DNA from: Hungatella hathewayi
GTDB lineage: Bacteria; Bacillota; Clostridia; Lachnospirales; Lachnospiraceae
Length of the DNA stretch: 64,000 nt
Reading direction: 5' to 3'
Assembly: GCA_025149285.1 (NCBI GenBank)
Contig: CP102274.1
Location: 5,544,001-5,608,000, forward strand
Shown here: positions 17,190-26,194 of the stretch, piece after piece
Position numbering within the stretch: the first letter of the stretch is position 1
Layout: every line of letters starts with the position of its first letter
Made by a program: the position numbers and the translations under genes
The notes under the pieces: model-generated
What the model was told of the DNA's origin: nothing
Databases searched by the model: none
Seen by the model: only the letters and a program-made list of their open reading frames with translations

Positions 17190-17218
17190 ATTCTAGCACT
17201 GTTCGATTTATTATTCAA
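17190..17218 (-). promoter_or_regulatory. Sigma-A promoter of proC
   Basis: On the minus strand: TTGAAT, 17 bases, TAGAAT, giving a leader of about 55 bases. Of the 371-base gap 17129-17499, the stretch 17219-17430 is AT-rich and holds only a TATTGA/TCAATA inverted repeat at 17314-17331. Confidence 0.65.
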
Positions 17219-17430
17219 TGCCCGGCTGACTGGGAAATCCCTTTTTTAAAAAATAATGCGGAGGAAGTCTATCAATAACCTGTCCTTCTTTTTTCTAACT
17301 GTTTGTTGATTATTATTGACTGTTTTCAATATTTAATTTTATTTCTATCATCTCTCGCTCTTATTTTTCAACATTTTGTCAGCTATTCCCATATTTTTTG
17401 TTATTTTTCTATGTATTTTCAACTTTTTGT

Positions 17431-17459
17431 TTGACTATCGTTTTTCACAGTGGTACACT
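17431..17459 (+). promoter_or_regulatory. Sigma-A promoter of the YheO-SelA-amidohydrolase operon
   Basis: TTGACT, 17 bases, TACACT; transcription is predicted from about 17466, 34 bases before the regulator's start codon. Confidence 0.65.
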
Positions 17460-17499
17460 GAAATCATGGAAAACAATACAACAAAAACGGAGGAAATTT

Positions 17500-18207
17500 A
17501 TGAAAACAGTCTACGACAACTGGGCATTCTGGCAGAGACTCTTAAACATGCTGGAGAATGAATTCGGCAATCGCTGTGAACTGATCCTGCATGATCTGAC
17601 CAAAGATTATGCCCATACGGTTGTCGATATCCGCAACGGTCACATTACCGGCCGTAAGATCGGTGACTGCGGAAGCAATCTTGGCCTTGAGGTACTGCGC
17701 GGTGAAGTAAAGGACGGTGACCGGTATAACTACGTTGTCCACACTCCGGACGGAAAAATCCTGCGTTCATCCACCATGTTTCTCTATGACGATGACGGAA
17801 AGGTGATCGGCTCGTTCTGCATTAATCTGGACATCACACAGACGGTGGCCCTGGAAGGAATTCTCCATCAGTACAACCAATACGTTCCCGGTATGGAAAC
17901 AGAAAAGCCGGTGGAAGAATGCAGGGAAACATTTGCAGGCAATATCAGTGATGTACTGGATTTTCTGATCGAACAGGCCGGCGAGATGATCGGTAAACCG
18001 GTTGATGAGATGAACCGCCTGGAAAAAATCCGTTTTACAGGGTACCTGGATGCGAAGGGCGCTTTTCTGATTACAAAGGCCAGCGAGCGGGTCTGTGATT
18101 ACTTAAAGATTTCCCGTTATACGCTGTATAACTATCTGGATCTGGCCAGAACGGAACATGGGGATTCCGATTCCAATACCAAAAGAGAAGGGACAGAGGA
18201 GAAATGA
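17500..18207 (+). CDS. YheO/DauR-family PAS-HTH transcriptional regulator
   Basis: The ATG at 17500 follows ACGGAGGAAATTT and gives 235 aa; the frame extends upstream but without a ribosome site. Residues 5-125 look like the YheO-like PAS domain (ELILHDLTKDYAHTVVDIRNGH, then GSFCINLDIT). The last 60 residues carry the DauR-type helix-turn-helix (ASERVCDYLKISRYTLYNYL). Family members control amino-acid or amino-sugar catabolism. Its stop overlaps the next start (ATGA), so it is the first gene of the operon it probably controls. Confidence 0.85.
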   Translation: MKTVYDNWAFWQRLLNMLENEFGNRCELILHDLTKDYAHTVVDIRNGHITGRKIGDCGSNLGLEVLRGEVKDGDRYNYVVHTPDGKILRSSTMFLYDDDGKVIGSFCINLDITQTVALEGILHQYNQYVPGMETEKPVEECRETFAGNISDVLDFLIEQAGEMIGKPVDEMNRLEKIRFTGYLDAKGAFLITKASERVCDYLKISRYTLYNYLDLARTEHGDSDSNTKREGTEEK

Positions 18208-19361
18208 ATATTTATGAAGAACTGAACGTTGACACGATTATCAATGCCAGCGATACTTACACACGGATCGGCGGTTCCCGCATGAGCCGCCGCACACTGG
18301 AGGCCATGCAGGAAGCTGCAGAAAGCTTTGCAGACATCGGAGAACTGTCTGACGCTATCTGCAGACGAATCGCAGAGCGGACCGGCAATGAGACGGCATT
18401 CATCTCCTCGGGGGCGGGGGCCTGCGTGGTACTCACGGCCAGTGCCTGTATGACCATGGGCAACGAAGAGCTGATGTACCAGCTGCCGGATGCATCCGCC
18501 TGTCCCAAAAATGAGATCATTGTATTTGCCTCTCAGAAAAACTGCCCGATTCTTCCATACTGGCATTTAACGGAACTTTCGGGCGCATCGCTGATTCCTG
18601 TGGAAGACAGCATTTCAGCGCTTCGGGAAGCCATCGGTCCGAAGACGGCTGCCGTATTTTTCTTCACCGGAACCGTTTACGAATGGACGACTCCCGACTT
18701 AAAGGATATCATCGAGACAGCACACGCAGCCGGTGTACCTGTTATCGTGGATGCGGCTGCGCAGCTTCCCCCTAAATCTCTGATGTCCTGGTATACGGTA
18801 GATTTAAAAGCGGATGCTGTTATTTTCAGCGGCGGAAAATTCATAAACGGGCCGCAGACAACAGGAATCGTGCTGGGCCGTCATCAGATTCTCGACCACT
18901 GCCGGGCTATGGCCAGCCCTAATGTAAGAATCGGCCGCCCATACAAGGTCGGCAAGGAAGAATATGCAGCGTTTTACCGTGCCTGCATGGATTTTCTGGA
19001 CATGGATGAGGAAGCAGACTATCAGAAATTAAAGACAATTCTGGAGAACATACAGTCCTCTCTCTCTGACGTTCCCGGTTACCACAGCTACATAGAGGAA
19101 AACGGGCGTCTGGGGCAGCGGATCCCCATGCTCTATCTTCAGTTTACCGATGGCACCACCGGAAAAGAGTGCTATGACTTCCTTTATTCCGCGCCGGAAC
19201 GGATTGACATTGGCACCTTCCACCCTGGTGATCCCACTGGTGATCCGTGCCGCGTTTTCTTAAATGCCATCAATCTTCGTGAACCGGATCTTCCTGTCCT
19301 GATAAAAAAGCTGAATCGTTTCCTTACTTTACCGGAAAGGAGGAACCGGCATGAACGATAA
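18204..19361 (+). CDS. SelA-like PLP-dependent ammonia-lyase (DgaE type)
   Basis: This 385-aa fold-type I PLP enzyme has the SelA-family signature FSGGKFINGPQTTG with the Schiff-base lysine at K212 and the cofactor aspartate D183 in IVDAAAQLPP. It is not selenocysteine synthase: there is no selB or tRNA-Sec gene nearby, and its neighbours are catabolic. The closest known role is D-glucosaminate-6-phosphate ammonia-lyase (DgaE), giving a keto-deoxy sugar phosphate. It overlaps the regulator by 4 bases and the amidohydrolase by 11. The expected DgaF-type aldolase is missing here, although one aldolase gene lies at 26195. Confidence 0.82.
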   Translation: MNIYEELNVDTIINASDTYTRIGGSRMSRRTLEAMQEAAESFADIGELSDAICRRIAERTGNETAFISSGAGACVVLTASACMTMGNEELMYQLPDASACPKNEIIVFASQKNCPILPYWHLTELSGASLIPVEDSISALREAIGPKTAAVFFFTGTVYEWTTPDLKDIIETAHAAGVPVIVDAAAQLPPKSLMSWYTVDLKADAVIFSGGKFINGPQTTGIVLGRHQILDHCRAMASPNVRIGRPYKVGKEEYAAFYRACMDFLDMDEEADYQKLKTILENIQSSLSDVPGYHSYIEENGRLGQRIPMLYLQFTDGTTGKECYDFLYSAPERIDIGTFHPGDPTGDPCRVFLNAINLREPDLPVLIKKLNRFLTLPERRNRHER

Positions 19362-20445
19362 AACGCTGGTCCAGTACTATGATGCTGACAAAAACCGTTT
19401 TCTGAACGGCGAACTAAGCGGCTGTGACGGCGACTGGCATGTCGAATACCGAAACGACGGTCCCGCTGAAACAGACTTATTCTTAAGCCCCGGATGGATC
19501 GACATGCACACTCACATCTTTGACGGTTTCGGTCTCTTCGGAACTGAGGCCGATGCGGTCGGCTGGAAAACAGGGACCTGTCTTCTGGTCGATGCCGGAA
19601 CTGTAGGAGAGTATACGATTCATGGCTTTACGAAGTATGTGGCGCCCGCCATTGAAACAAATATCCGGCTGTTTCTCTGCATCAGCCCGATCGGTGTGAT
19701 CTTCCATCATGATTACAATGCCATGCAGTATTTAGATGCCGACCGCTGTGCCGCCTGTATAGCCGAATATCCCGGGCTGATCTCCGGTGTAAAAGTGCGT
19801 ATGGGCAGTGAGACTATCCGTCATGAAGGGCTCGAACCGCTACGTTTAGCCAGTCTGGCCGCCAGGAAGGCCAATGTGCCGATGATGGTCCATGTCGGAG
19901 GAAATCCCCCGTATTTAAAGGATATGGAACCATATTTTGAAAAAGGGGACATCCTCACCCATGTGTTCAATGGACGCGGCGGCGACGTATGGAACCCTGA
20001 CGGAACACCATCAGACGCACTTCAAAAACTGATTGACCGAGGCGTATGGCTCGATGTTGGGCACGGAAGCAGCAGCTTCGATTTCAACGTATTTGAACGG
20101 GCAATCCGCCATCCGCTGCCCCGCGTCCTGATGGGAACAGATCTGCATCAAAGCTCCGTGAAAAAACTGGTGCGCAGCATGCCAGTCCTGCTCTCCAAAC
20201 TATACGGCTGCGGCGTTTCTCTGGAAGACATACTCTACGGAGTCACCGCCGGCCCTGCGATGGCACTGGGACTCACCGACTGGTGCCGCTTAAGCACAGT
20301 CCGGAACGCCACGCTGTTCCGGATTGTGGATCACACGGAGGCCTATGAGGATTGTCAGGGAAATACACGGACCTTTCACAGGGCGTTTTTGACAGAGGGT
20401 GTCATACTGAACGGGAAGTATCGTAAGGCTCCTGCCCAATTATAG
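19351..20445 (+). CDS. Amidohydrolase/deacetylase-family metallohydrolase
   Basis: This 364-aa protein begins after AAAGGAGGAACCGGC, inside the end of the preceding gene. Metal-site elements run in family order: DMHTHIF (H53 and H55), a lysine in GVKVRMGSET that may be carboxylated, MMVHVGG, ILTHVFNGRGG and LMGTDLH. In other Firmicutes such proteins pair with SelA-like lyases; they are thought to remove an acyl or similar group before the lyase acts. The natural substrate is not established. A bidirectional terminator follows. Confidence 0.83.
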   Translation: MNDKTLVQYYDADKNRFLNGELSGCDGDWHVEYRNDGPAETDLFLSPGWIDMHTHIFDGFGLFGTEADAVGWKTGTCLLVDAGTVGEYTIHGFTKYVAPAIETNIRLFLCISPIGVIFHHDYNAMQYLDADRCAACIAEYPGLISGVKVRMGSETIRHEGLEPLRLASLAARKANVPMMVHVGGNPPYLKDMEPYFEKGDILTHVFNGRGGDVWNPDGTPSDALQKLIDRGVWLDVGHGSSSFDFNVFERAIRHPLPRVLMGTDLHQSSVKKLVRSMPVLLSKLYGCGVSLEDILYGVTAGPAMALGLTDWCRLSTVRNATLFRIVDHTEAYEDCQGNTRTFHRAFLTEGVILNGKYRKAPAQL

Positions 20446-20478
20446 AGCATTTATAAAATGGAAGTCTGCTGCTGCAAA

Positions 20479-20525
20479 AACAGCGGAACTCCAGGGATTA
20501 TTCCAATCCACGGAGTTCCGCTGTT
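20479..20525. terminator. Bidirectional terminator
   Basis: A 14-bp perfect stem (AACAGCGGAACTCC with GGAGTTCCGCTGTT, 19-base loop) sits between convergent genes. Plus-strand flank TTTCTTATTTT and minus-strand flank TTTTTGC both supply T residues. Confidence 0.85.
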
Positions 20526-20592
20526 TCTTATTTTCATTAAGATATCTCTCAGTCCGGTCTTACCTTCTTAACATCTGCATAACCGGTTCCAA

Positions 20593-21372
20593 CTACATAA
20601 TTCCGTTAAAATCTGCATTCTTCAGCAGCTTCTCCAAACGGAGCTGTGCTTCTCTTAAAAGTCTGATTGTGAGCGCCTCCTTTTCCGGATCATACCGGAA
20701 TACCGGCATGGCAATACTCATAGCCGCAATGACGCCGCCATCCCGGCGGATTGGCACCGCCACACAGCGAATATACTGTGTCGATTCCTCACATTCAAAC
20801 GCAAGTCCGTTTCTCTGTATCTCATCCAGCTGGTAGGAAAGTCTGTCTATATCGGTAATCGTATTTGGAGTCAGCGCTTTTAAACCGTCCGGATACAGCC
20901 GTTTCAGTTCATCCTTCGATTTGCCCGACAGCAGTGCTTTACCGATTCCCGTAGCATAGGCAGGCAGCCGCTGGCCCGGTGATACCACAGAACGGACCGG
21001 CTCGGTGGAATCTACTTTGTAAAGGTAGAATACATCTCCGTCTACCAGCTGGGCAAAGTAACAGGTCTCGCCGCAGGTTTCCACGATCGTATGCATCTGT
21101 GTCTGAATATCAGTGGTGAGACCACCTCTCCTTAAATATACATTACCTATTTCATAGGCCTTGTATCCGATACAGTACCGGCCCGTGTCGGAATTCAGGG
21201 ACAGCATGTGAAGCTCACAGAGCGTATGTACAATCGGGAACAGGCTGCTTTTCGGAGCTTTTAATGCGGAAGCCAGCTCTGTCAGCGTCATTCCCTGTGG
21301 GGGCGCCGCCGTCAACTGCTCCAGCGTATCAATCACACGTTTCGTTGCGCGGTGAAGTTCCTCATTTGGCAC
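20593..21372 (-). CDS. IclR-family transcriptional regulator
   Basis: A GTG start at 21372 is chosen because AGAGGTG lies 7 bases upstream and the result (259 aa) is the normal IclR length; the open frame continues 36 codons upstream with no ribosome site. The N-terminal winged helix (MTLTELASALKAPKSSLFPIVHTL) precedes the IclR effector domain (GETCYFAQLVDGDVFYLYKVDS, then AYATGIGKALLSG). As the last gene of the dgoD-transporter unit it likely represses that unit and the divergent dgoA-dgoK pair through the two matching palindromes at 25876 and 26113, with D-galactonate or its keto-deoxy derivative as probable effector. Confidence 0.88.
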   Translation of the reverse strand: MPNEELHRATKRVIDTLEQLTAAPPQGMTLTELASALKAPKSSLFPIVHTLCELHMLSLNSDTGRYCIGYKAYEIGNVYLRRGGLTTDIQTQMHTIVETCGETCYFAQLVDGDVFYLYKVDSTEPVRSVVSPGQRLPAYATGIGKALLSGKSKDELKRLYPDGLKALTPNTITDIDRLSYQLDEIQRNGLAFECEESTQYIRCVAVPIRRDGGVIAAMSIAMPVFRYDPEKEALTIRLLREAQLRLEKLLKNADFNGIM

Positions 21373-21509
21373 TTTCTTACACCTCTTTTTTCCATATTGT
21401 AACGCTTCAGCCGTGCACCTTCTTATGTTCGGGTAATGTGTAAACTGCCGCACAGCTGAATAGTTACCCATATTGTACACACTTTTTTCAATTAGTACAA
21501 GTATTTTAA

Positions 21510-22343
21510 TCAGCCTTTTACAGCGCCCTGCGTCATACTGCTGATAAAATAGCGCTGCAGGAAAATAAACATCACCACAACCGGAAGACTGGACAGCAGG
21601 GAAGCGGCCATCAAGTCATTCCACATGATCTTATCATAGCTCGCCATCTGCCCGATGGCTACCGGCAGAGTTTTCATCTTGTCCGATGTGATACACAGCA
21701 TAGTAAACATATATTCATTCCAGCTCTGGATGAACGCATAAATCGTTGTGGAGATCAGACCCGGCAGCGTCAACGGGGCAATAATCTTCCAGAATATCTT
21801 CAAATGGCTGCATCCATCGATTCTGGCCGCCTCGTCCAGCTCCCTGGAAATACTGTTGAAAAATCCATACATCATCCAGGAACAGAAAGGTATAACACTG
21901 GCAATGTGTACCAGAATGATTCCTCTTCTGGAATTCGCCAGACCATAGATGGTAAGGAGTTTATAATAGGGCACGAACAGCATAACCGCCGGAAACATCT
22001 GCGTCACGAGAATGAACATCATGATCATACCTTTTCCCCTGAACTGGAAACGCGAAAATCCATAACCGGCCAGTGTGGAGAACAGAACCGCAAGCACGGT
22101 TGCAGTCACAGAGATGACCACGCTGTTCTTTAAATAGGTAAAAAACGGATACTCTGTAATCACATTTTTATACGCTTCCGTAGAAAATTTCTTTGGGAAC
22201 ATCGTTACGGTGGAGCTGGTCATAATTTCATTGATGGACTTAAACGAGGTGGAGGCCATATAGAGAATCGGTACAAGGACAATGAGGCTTCCCAGAGTCA
22301 ATCCGATATAACAAAGCGCGTTTACTCTCTTCTGACTATTCAT
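21510..22343 (-). CDS. ABC sugar transporter permease, CUT1 MalG type
   Basis: This 277-aa protein has six predicted membrane helices and the EAA loop ELDEAARIDGCSHLKIFWKI that contacts the ATPase. Such permeases pair with a MalF-type partner, here the gene overlapping its start by 8 bases. No ATPase gene is in this operon, so a shared MsmX-type ATPase elsewhere is expected. Neighbours argue for uptake of D-galactonate or a galactonate-containing glycoside. Confidence 0.9.
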   Translation of the reverse strand: MNSQKRVNALCYIGLTLGSLIVLVPILYMASTSFKSINEIMTSSTVTMFPKKFSTEAYKNVITEYPFFTYLKNSVVISVTATVLAVLFSTLAGYGFSRFQFRGKGMIMMFILVTQMFPAVMLFVPYYKLLTIYGLANSRRGIILVHIASVIPFCSWMMYGFFNSISRELDEAARIDGCSHLKIFWKIIAPLTLPGLISTTIYAFIQSWNEYMFTMLCITSDKMKTLPVAIGQMASYDKIMWNDLMAASLLSSLPVVVMFIFLQRYFISSMTQGAVKG

Positions 22344-23226
22344 CCTTTAACAACCTCCTCTGAAGTATACTGATAACGATACAGATCAGGAACACTACTA
22401 CCGCCAGGGCAGATGACGGGCCGAAATCAAAGAATTCAAAAGCCCGCTTATAGATGTTGACGCCAATGGTATTGGTGGCACCGTTGGGGCCTCCCTGAGT
22501 CAGCAGCCATATCATCGTCACATGCTTGAACCACCATACGACATCGAGAATCAGTGTGACAGAAAGTGTCGATTTCATACTGGGAACCGTCACATACCAA
22601 AAGGTTTTCCAGTTGCCCGCTCCGTCGATTCTGGCTGCCTCGATGATATCTCCCGGAACGGTCTGCAGGCCGGCCAGCAGCTGGATCATCACGAGAGGAT
22701 AGCCCTTCCAGATACAGATAAAGATCAATACCGCAAGTGCAAGTTTGGGGGATCCCAGCCAGGACATCGGCTCCTTAAGTATTCCCACAGACACCAGAGT
22801 GCTGTTTAAAAAGCCCATCGTGGGGTTGAAAATCCATCTCCACAGATTCGCAATCACGACTTCCGGAAAAAGCCATGGAAGCAGTAAGACAGCCCGGAAT
22901 ATGGTGCGTCCCTTTATATCCCGGTTTAGCATAACCGCAAATAAAAATCCGAAAATAAAGTGTCCCAGAACAACCCCAACCGTAAAGATCAGCGTGATCT
23001 TCATGCTGGAATAAAAATCAGCCTCAGTTAAAACCTTTGCATAGTTTTTCAGACCGATAAAGTTCCATTTATTGACCAGATTCGTCTTAAAAAAACTGAT
23101 ATAGATACCATAACAGAACGGATAAAGAAGCAGCAAAGCCAAAGTGATGACTGCAGGCGTGACAAAGCCATAAGCCGCTGCCCGCGTTTTTACCCGGTTC
23201 ATCGTTCCATTCATTCCGTGCTTCAA
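22336..23226 (-). CDS. ABC sugar transporter permease, CUT1 MalF type
   Basis: A TTG start at 23226 is supported by GAGGGGAG 7 bases upstream; the first ATG, four codons later, lies too far from it. The protein has 296 aa, six predicted membrane helices and the EAA loop DIIEAARIDGAGNWKTFWYV. It overlaps the MalG-type gene by 8 bases. A hairpin (23254-23283) separates it from the binding-protein gene, fitting lower expression of the membrane parts. Confidence 0.9.
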   Translation of the reverse strand: MKHGMNGTMNRVKTRAAAYGFVTPAVITLALLLLYPFCYGIYISFFKTNLVNKWNFIGLKNYAKVLTEADFYSSMKITLIFTVGVVLGHFIFGFLFAVMLNRDIKGRTIFRAVLLLPWLFPEVVIANLWRWIFNPTMGFLNSTLVSVGILKEPMSWLGSPKLALAVLIFICIWKGYPLVMIQLLAGLQTVPGDIIEAARIDGAGNWKTFWYVTVPSMKSTLSVTLILDVVWWFKHVTMIWLLTQGGPNGATNTIGVNIYKRAFEFFDFGPSSALAVVVFLICIVISILQRRLLKDE

Positions 23227-23253
23227 ATAATCACTCCCCTCGACATACAGAAG

Positions 23254-23283
23254 AGACCGGCTGCCGGAGGGCAGAGCCGGTCT
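23254..23283 (-). promoter_or_regulatory. Hairpin between binding-protein and permease genes
   Basis: A 9-bp GC-rich stem (AGACCGGCT with AGCCGGTCT, 12-base loop) in a 72-base gap, with no T-run after it on the minus strand. It fits an mRNA stabiliser or partial terminator that keeps binding-protein message above permease message. Confidence 0.6.
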
Positions 23284-23298
23284 TTCCTGACTGAACCA

Positions 23299-24660
23299 TT
23301 AACCTTCATTCGCGGCGTCACAGATCTCCTGTGCTCTCTTCTGTGCTTTGGCCGCAGCTTCTTCTACGGTTGATTCTCCGGTAAATACGGACTGATATGC
23401 CTGACCGTGTACATCGTTGACCTCACTGTAGCCTGGAATGTTCGGTGTTTCATAAATAGTCTGGCGTGCTTCCAGGAAACCGGCCAGTTCCGGCATATCG
23501 TTGATGCTGGGATCGTCAAGAGTCTCTGTACGGGTTGGAAGACGGCCCGTCATAACGGAAAATTCAAGGGCTCTTTCCTTCTCAAGCATAAATTTAATAA
23601 ATTCTGCGGATTCCTTCTCATGCTTACCAGGTGTAATGAAGTATCCAAAACCGCCCGGTGTACTGACGGAACGCTCTACTGCCGGCACCGGGAAAGAACC
23701 GAGTTTACCTTTTAATTCCGGAACCTGAGAGGTAATGGCACCGATTGCGTTGGAACCGGTAATCAGCATAGCTGCTTTGCCGGAGGAAAACAGATTCACT
23801 GCAGTTGGATAATCAGTCTCTATGACTCCCGGAGGGCAGGTATGATACGTTACATCCAGATCGGTATAGGCGCGAAGTGCATCAATATACTTCTGGGAGC
23901 CGATATCCGTAGTCCATGTTCCGTCATCTCCCTGAATAAACTCGTCTACTCCAAAGTTACGGATTACATACTGGAATCTGCCTGCTCCTGAACCGTTGTT
24001 AGCACCCACCAGCGTATTGCCGTAGGCTCCGTCTCCGGTCAGGGCTTTGGATACCTCAACATACTCATCCCATGTTTTCGGAACCGCTACTCCCTTTTCA
24101 TCAAAGATGTCCTTACGGTAAACGATCCCTGATGCTCCGCTGAACCATGGTGCACCGTATGCCACTCCATCAACACTAGCGCTTGCAAGGCTGACATCCT
24201 CAAAGCCGTCGACATAATCCTGACCAAAAATCGGAGCGATTTCCGCAGCCAGCCCCATGTCTACAATTGTAGCGGTATCCAGCATATTGGCCATAAAAAA
24301 GTCCGGCATGGAATTCGATGTTGCAAGGGTTATGTACTTTTTCATCAGGTCGTTCGCGCTGACGCCCTCTACCTCCACGGTAATTCCATTGCCCAGTGCA
24401 TTAAACTCCTCTATGCACTTCTTTTCGAAGTCTCCCTCCGGAGACTCCAGAATCGTGGACGAAATATAAGTAATCGTCACATTCTCTCCACTCTTTTCCT
24501 CTGCAGCTTCCGTATCCCCCTCTGTCTTTGCAGCTTCTGTCTGCTGAGTCTCTGCTGCTGCCGCTGTCGTCTCCGGCGCCGCTTCTTTTCCGCCGCATCC
24601 TGCAAGCATGGAAGCTGCCATCACTACTGATAATCCAATTGCCAAATTCTTTTTAACCAT
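23299..24660 (-). CDS. Extracellular sugar-binding lipoprotein of an ABC importer
   Basis: This 453-aa protein begins with a lipoprotein signal; the lipobox is LAGC with the modified cysteine at C22. A T/A/E-rich linker runs to about residue 60. The rest is a family-1 solute-binding fold, with W/G-rich segments typical of sugar binders. It is anchored outside the membrane and delivers substrate to the two permeases downstream. It starts 27 bases after the dgoD stop, so it belongs to the dgoD transcript, which argues that it binds galactonate or a conjugate of it. Confidence 0.9.
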   Translation of the reverse strand: MVKKNLAIGLSVVMAASMLAGCGGKEAAPETTAAAAETQQTEAAKTEGDTEAAEEKSGENVTITYISSTILESPEGDFEKKCIEEFNALGNGITVEVEGVSANDLMKKYITLATSNSMPDFFMANMLDTATIVDMGLAAEIAPIFGQDYVDGFEDVSLASASVDGVAYGAPWFSGASGIVYRKDIFDEKGVAVPKTWDEYVEVSKALTGDGAYGNTLVGANNGSGAGRFQYVIRNFGVDEFIQGDDGTWTTDIGSQKYIDALRAYTDLDVTYHTCPPGVIETDYPTAVNLFSSGKAAMLITGSNAIGAITSQVPELKGKLGSFPVPAVERSVSTPGGFGYFITPGKHEKESAEFIKFMLEKERALEFSVMTGRLPTRTETLDDPSINDMPELAGFLEARQTIYETPNIPGYSEVNDVHGQAYQSVFTGESTVEEAAAKAQKRAQEICDAANEG

Positions 24661-24687
24661 TTCTTCTCCGCCTTGTATTGCTTTTCT

Positions 24688-25839
24688 TTACCACTCAATT
24701 GGTGTTCCATCATAGGTCCGCCACATCGGATTCTTCCAGTTATGGCGATTCTTATTCTGTTCCTGAACGATTTCCTCGTCCACCTCCACGCCGAGTCCCG
24801 GCCCTTCCGGAATCTCAACGAAGCCGTTTTCAAAATGAAATACTTCTTTATTCTTTAAGAAATTAATTCTCGGGTTTGTATCGCTGGCATCATGAATATC
24901 AATACTCTGTTCCTGGAGCACAAGGTTCGGTGTTGCCGCTCCCATCTGAATACAGGAAGAAAATGCTATCGCATCTAAGGGGCAGTGAGGTGCCACCGCC
25001 ACATCGTAAGCTTCTGCCATTGCAGCGATTCTTCTCGCCTCACTGATCCCGCCTGCATGACTCAAATCAGGCTGAATGATGTCCACGTACCCCTGCTCAA
25101 ACAGTGATTTGTAATCCCATCTGCTGTACATTCTCTCTCCAATGGCAATCGGTGCAGATGTATACTTTGCGACCTCGCGCAGCGCCTCCTTATTCTCAGG
25201 AAGCACCGGTTCTTCCATAAAGAGCGGATGGAACTGATCTAATTCCCGTACCAGCACTTTTGCCATGGGCTTGTGAATTCTTCCATGAAAATCGATGGCC
25301 ATATCAATGTTGTTTCCAATAGCATCACGAATTGCCCCCACCTTTTCCACCAGCTTATTCACACTTTGCAGCGTATCCACATAATGGGTAGGATCTGTAG
25401 GTGAGGTCTTAATGACTGTATAGCCTTCCTTTACAGCCAGCTTTGCATCCGCTGCCACTTCTTCCGGTGTATCCCCGTGAATGCTCCGGTATACTTTAAT
25501 CTTATCCTTAACTCTTCCCCCCAGCATCTCATGTACCGGAGCATGATAATAATGCCCTTTGATATCCCACAGCGCCTGGTCAATACCGGCAATTGTGCTC
25601 ATCAGCACCGGGCCTCCCCGATAGAAAGCGCGGCGGTACATGGTCTGCCAGTGTTCCTCGATCCGTAACGGATCTTTTCCTATAAAATAGTCGCGCCATT
25701 CATTCACGGAAGCTTCCAGTGTAGCAGCTCTTCCCTCTACCAGCGGTTCTCCCCATCCGCAGATTCCCGCATCCGTCTCAATCTTTAACAAAAGAAAACG
25801 GTGTGGCATAAAATAGAGCTTCATGTCTGTAATTTTCAT
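24688..25839 (-). CDS. dgoD: D-galactonate dehydratase (mandelate racemase/enolase superfamily)
   Basis: This 383-aa protein has the length of E. coli DgoD and its key residues: D183 and H185 in AIDFHGR, E209/E210 in MEEP, E235 in IAIGER and H285 in VAPHCPLDAIA. DgoD removes water from D-galactonate to give 2-keto-3-deoxygalactonate. Genes for the kinase and aldolase of the same route are divergent to it, which supports the assignment over other acid-sugar dehydratases. It follows AGGGAGAGAA and leads a five-gene unit with the ABC importer and iclR. Confidence 0.9.
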   Translation of the reverse strand: MKITDMKLYFMPHRFLLLKIETDAGICGWGEPLVEGRAATLEASVNEWRDYFIGKDPLRIEEHWQTMYRRAFYRGGPVLMSTIAGIDQALWDIKGHYYHAPVHEMLGGRVKDKIKVYRSIHGDTPEEVAADAKLAVKEGYTVIKTSPTDPTHYVDTLQSVNKLVEKVGAIRDAIGNNIDMAIDFHGRIHKPMAKVLVRELDQFHPLFMEEPVLPENKEALREVAKYTSAPIAIGERMYSRWDYKSLFEQGYVDIIQPDLSHAGGISEARRIAAMAEAYDVAVAPHCPLDAIAFSSCIQMGAATPNLVLQEQSIDIHDASDTNPRINFLKNKEVFHFENGFVEIPEGPGLGVEVDEEIVQEQNKNRHNWKNPMWRTYDGTPIEW

Positions 25840-25875
25840 TTCTCTCCCTGCATCCCTTTCTGTTTCATTATTTTT

Positions 25876-25891
25876 GTTCGTATATAAGAAC
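25876..25891. promoter_or_regulatory. IclR operator candidate downstream of the dgoD promoter
   Basis: GTTCGTATATAAGAAC is a near-perfect 16-bp palindrome 21 to 36 bases downstream of the predicted dgoD transcription start. It matches the site at 26113-26128 at 14 of 16 positions (shared form GTTCnTATATAnGAAC). Confidence 0.7.
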
Positions 25892-25918
25892 TCAATTCCT
25901 TATATCAACCATATTTTT

Positions 25919-25947
25919 ACTATACCCCATGTTTTTCCATCTGTCAA
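25919..25947 (-). promoter_or_regulatory. Sigma-A promoter of the dgoD-ABC-iclR operon
   Basis: On the minus strand: TTGACA, 17 bases, TATAGT. Predicted start near 25912. Confidence 0.8.
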
Positions 25948-26059
25948 TACAGAAAATCTTTTTTTTCGCATTTCATTGTCTATTATGTAGGTTTTCTTTC
26001 TTTTGTATCGGATTTTTTATTGCATATTATATTTATATTTTCTTTTCAATAAAAAACAA

Positions 26060-26089
26060 TTGACAAACACTTTTCCCGGCGCCTATAAT
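26060..26089 (+). promoter_or_regulatory. Sigma-A promoter of dgoA-dgoK
   Basis: TTGACA, 18 bases, TATAAT, with predicted start near 26096. Both hexamers are perfect. Confidence 0.82.
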
Positions 26090-26112
26090 AGAATTAGCAT
26101 TTTAAGAATATG

Positions 26113-26128
26113 GTTCCTATATAGGAAC
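26113..26128. promoter_or_regulatory. IclR operator candidate downstream of the dgoA promoter
   Basis: GTTCCTATATAGGAAC is a perfect 16-bp palindrome 17 to 32 bases downstream of the predicted dgoA transcription start, mirroring the site below the dgoD promoter. Confidence 0.72.
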
Positions 26129-26194
26129 AAAAAACTTTTCATTATATCAACAGAATATATCTTTTTCATGTTCTTTAGACAGGAGGTCATCATC

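Noticed and set aside
17314..17331. TATTGA/TCAATA inverted repeat as an operator
   Set aside because: It lies about 100 bases from both nearby promoters, in AT-rich DNA where such short repeats arise by chance.
18204..19361. Selenocysteine synthase (selA)
   Set aside because: The SGGK motif is shared, but the neighbours (YheO-type regulator, amidohydrolase) and lack of selB or tRNA-Sec favour a catabolic ammonia-lyase.
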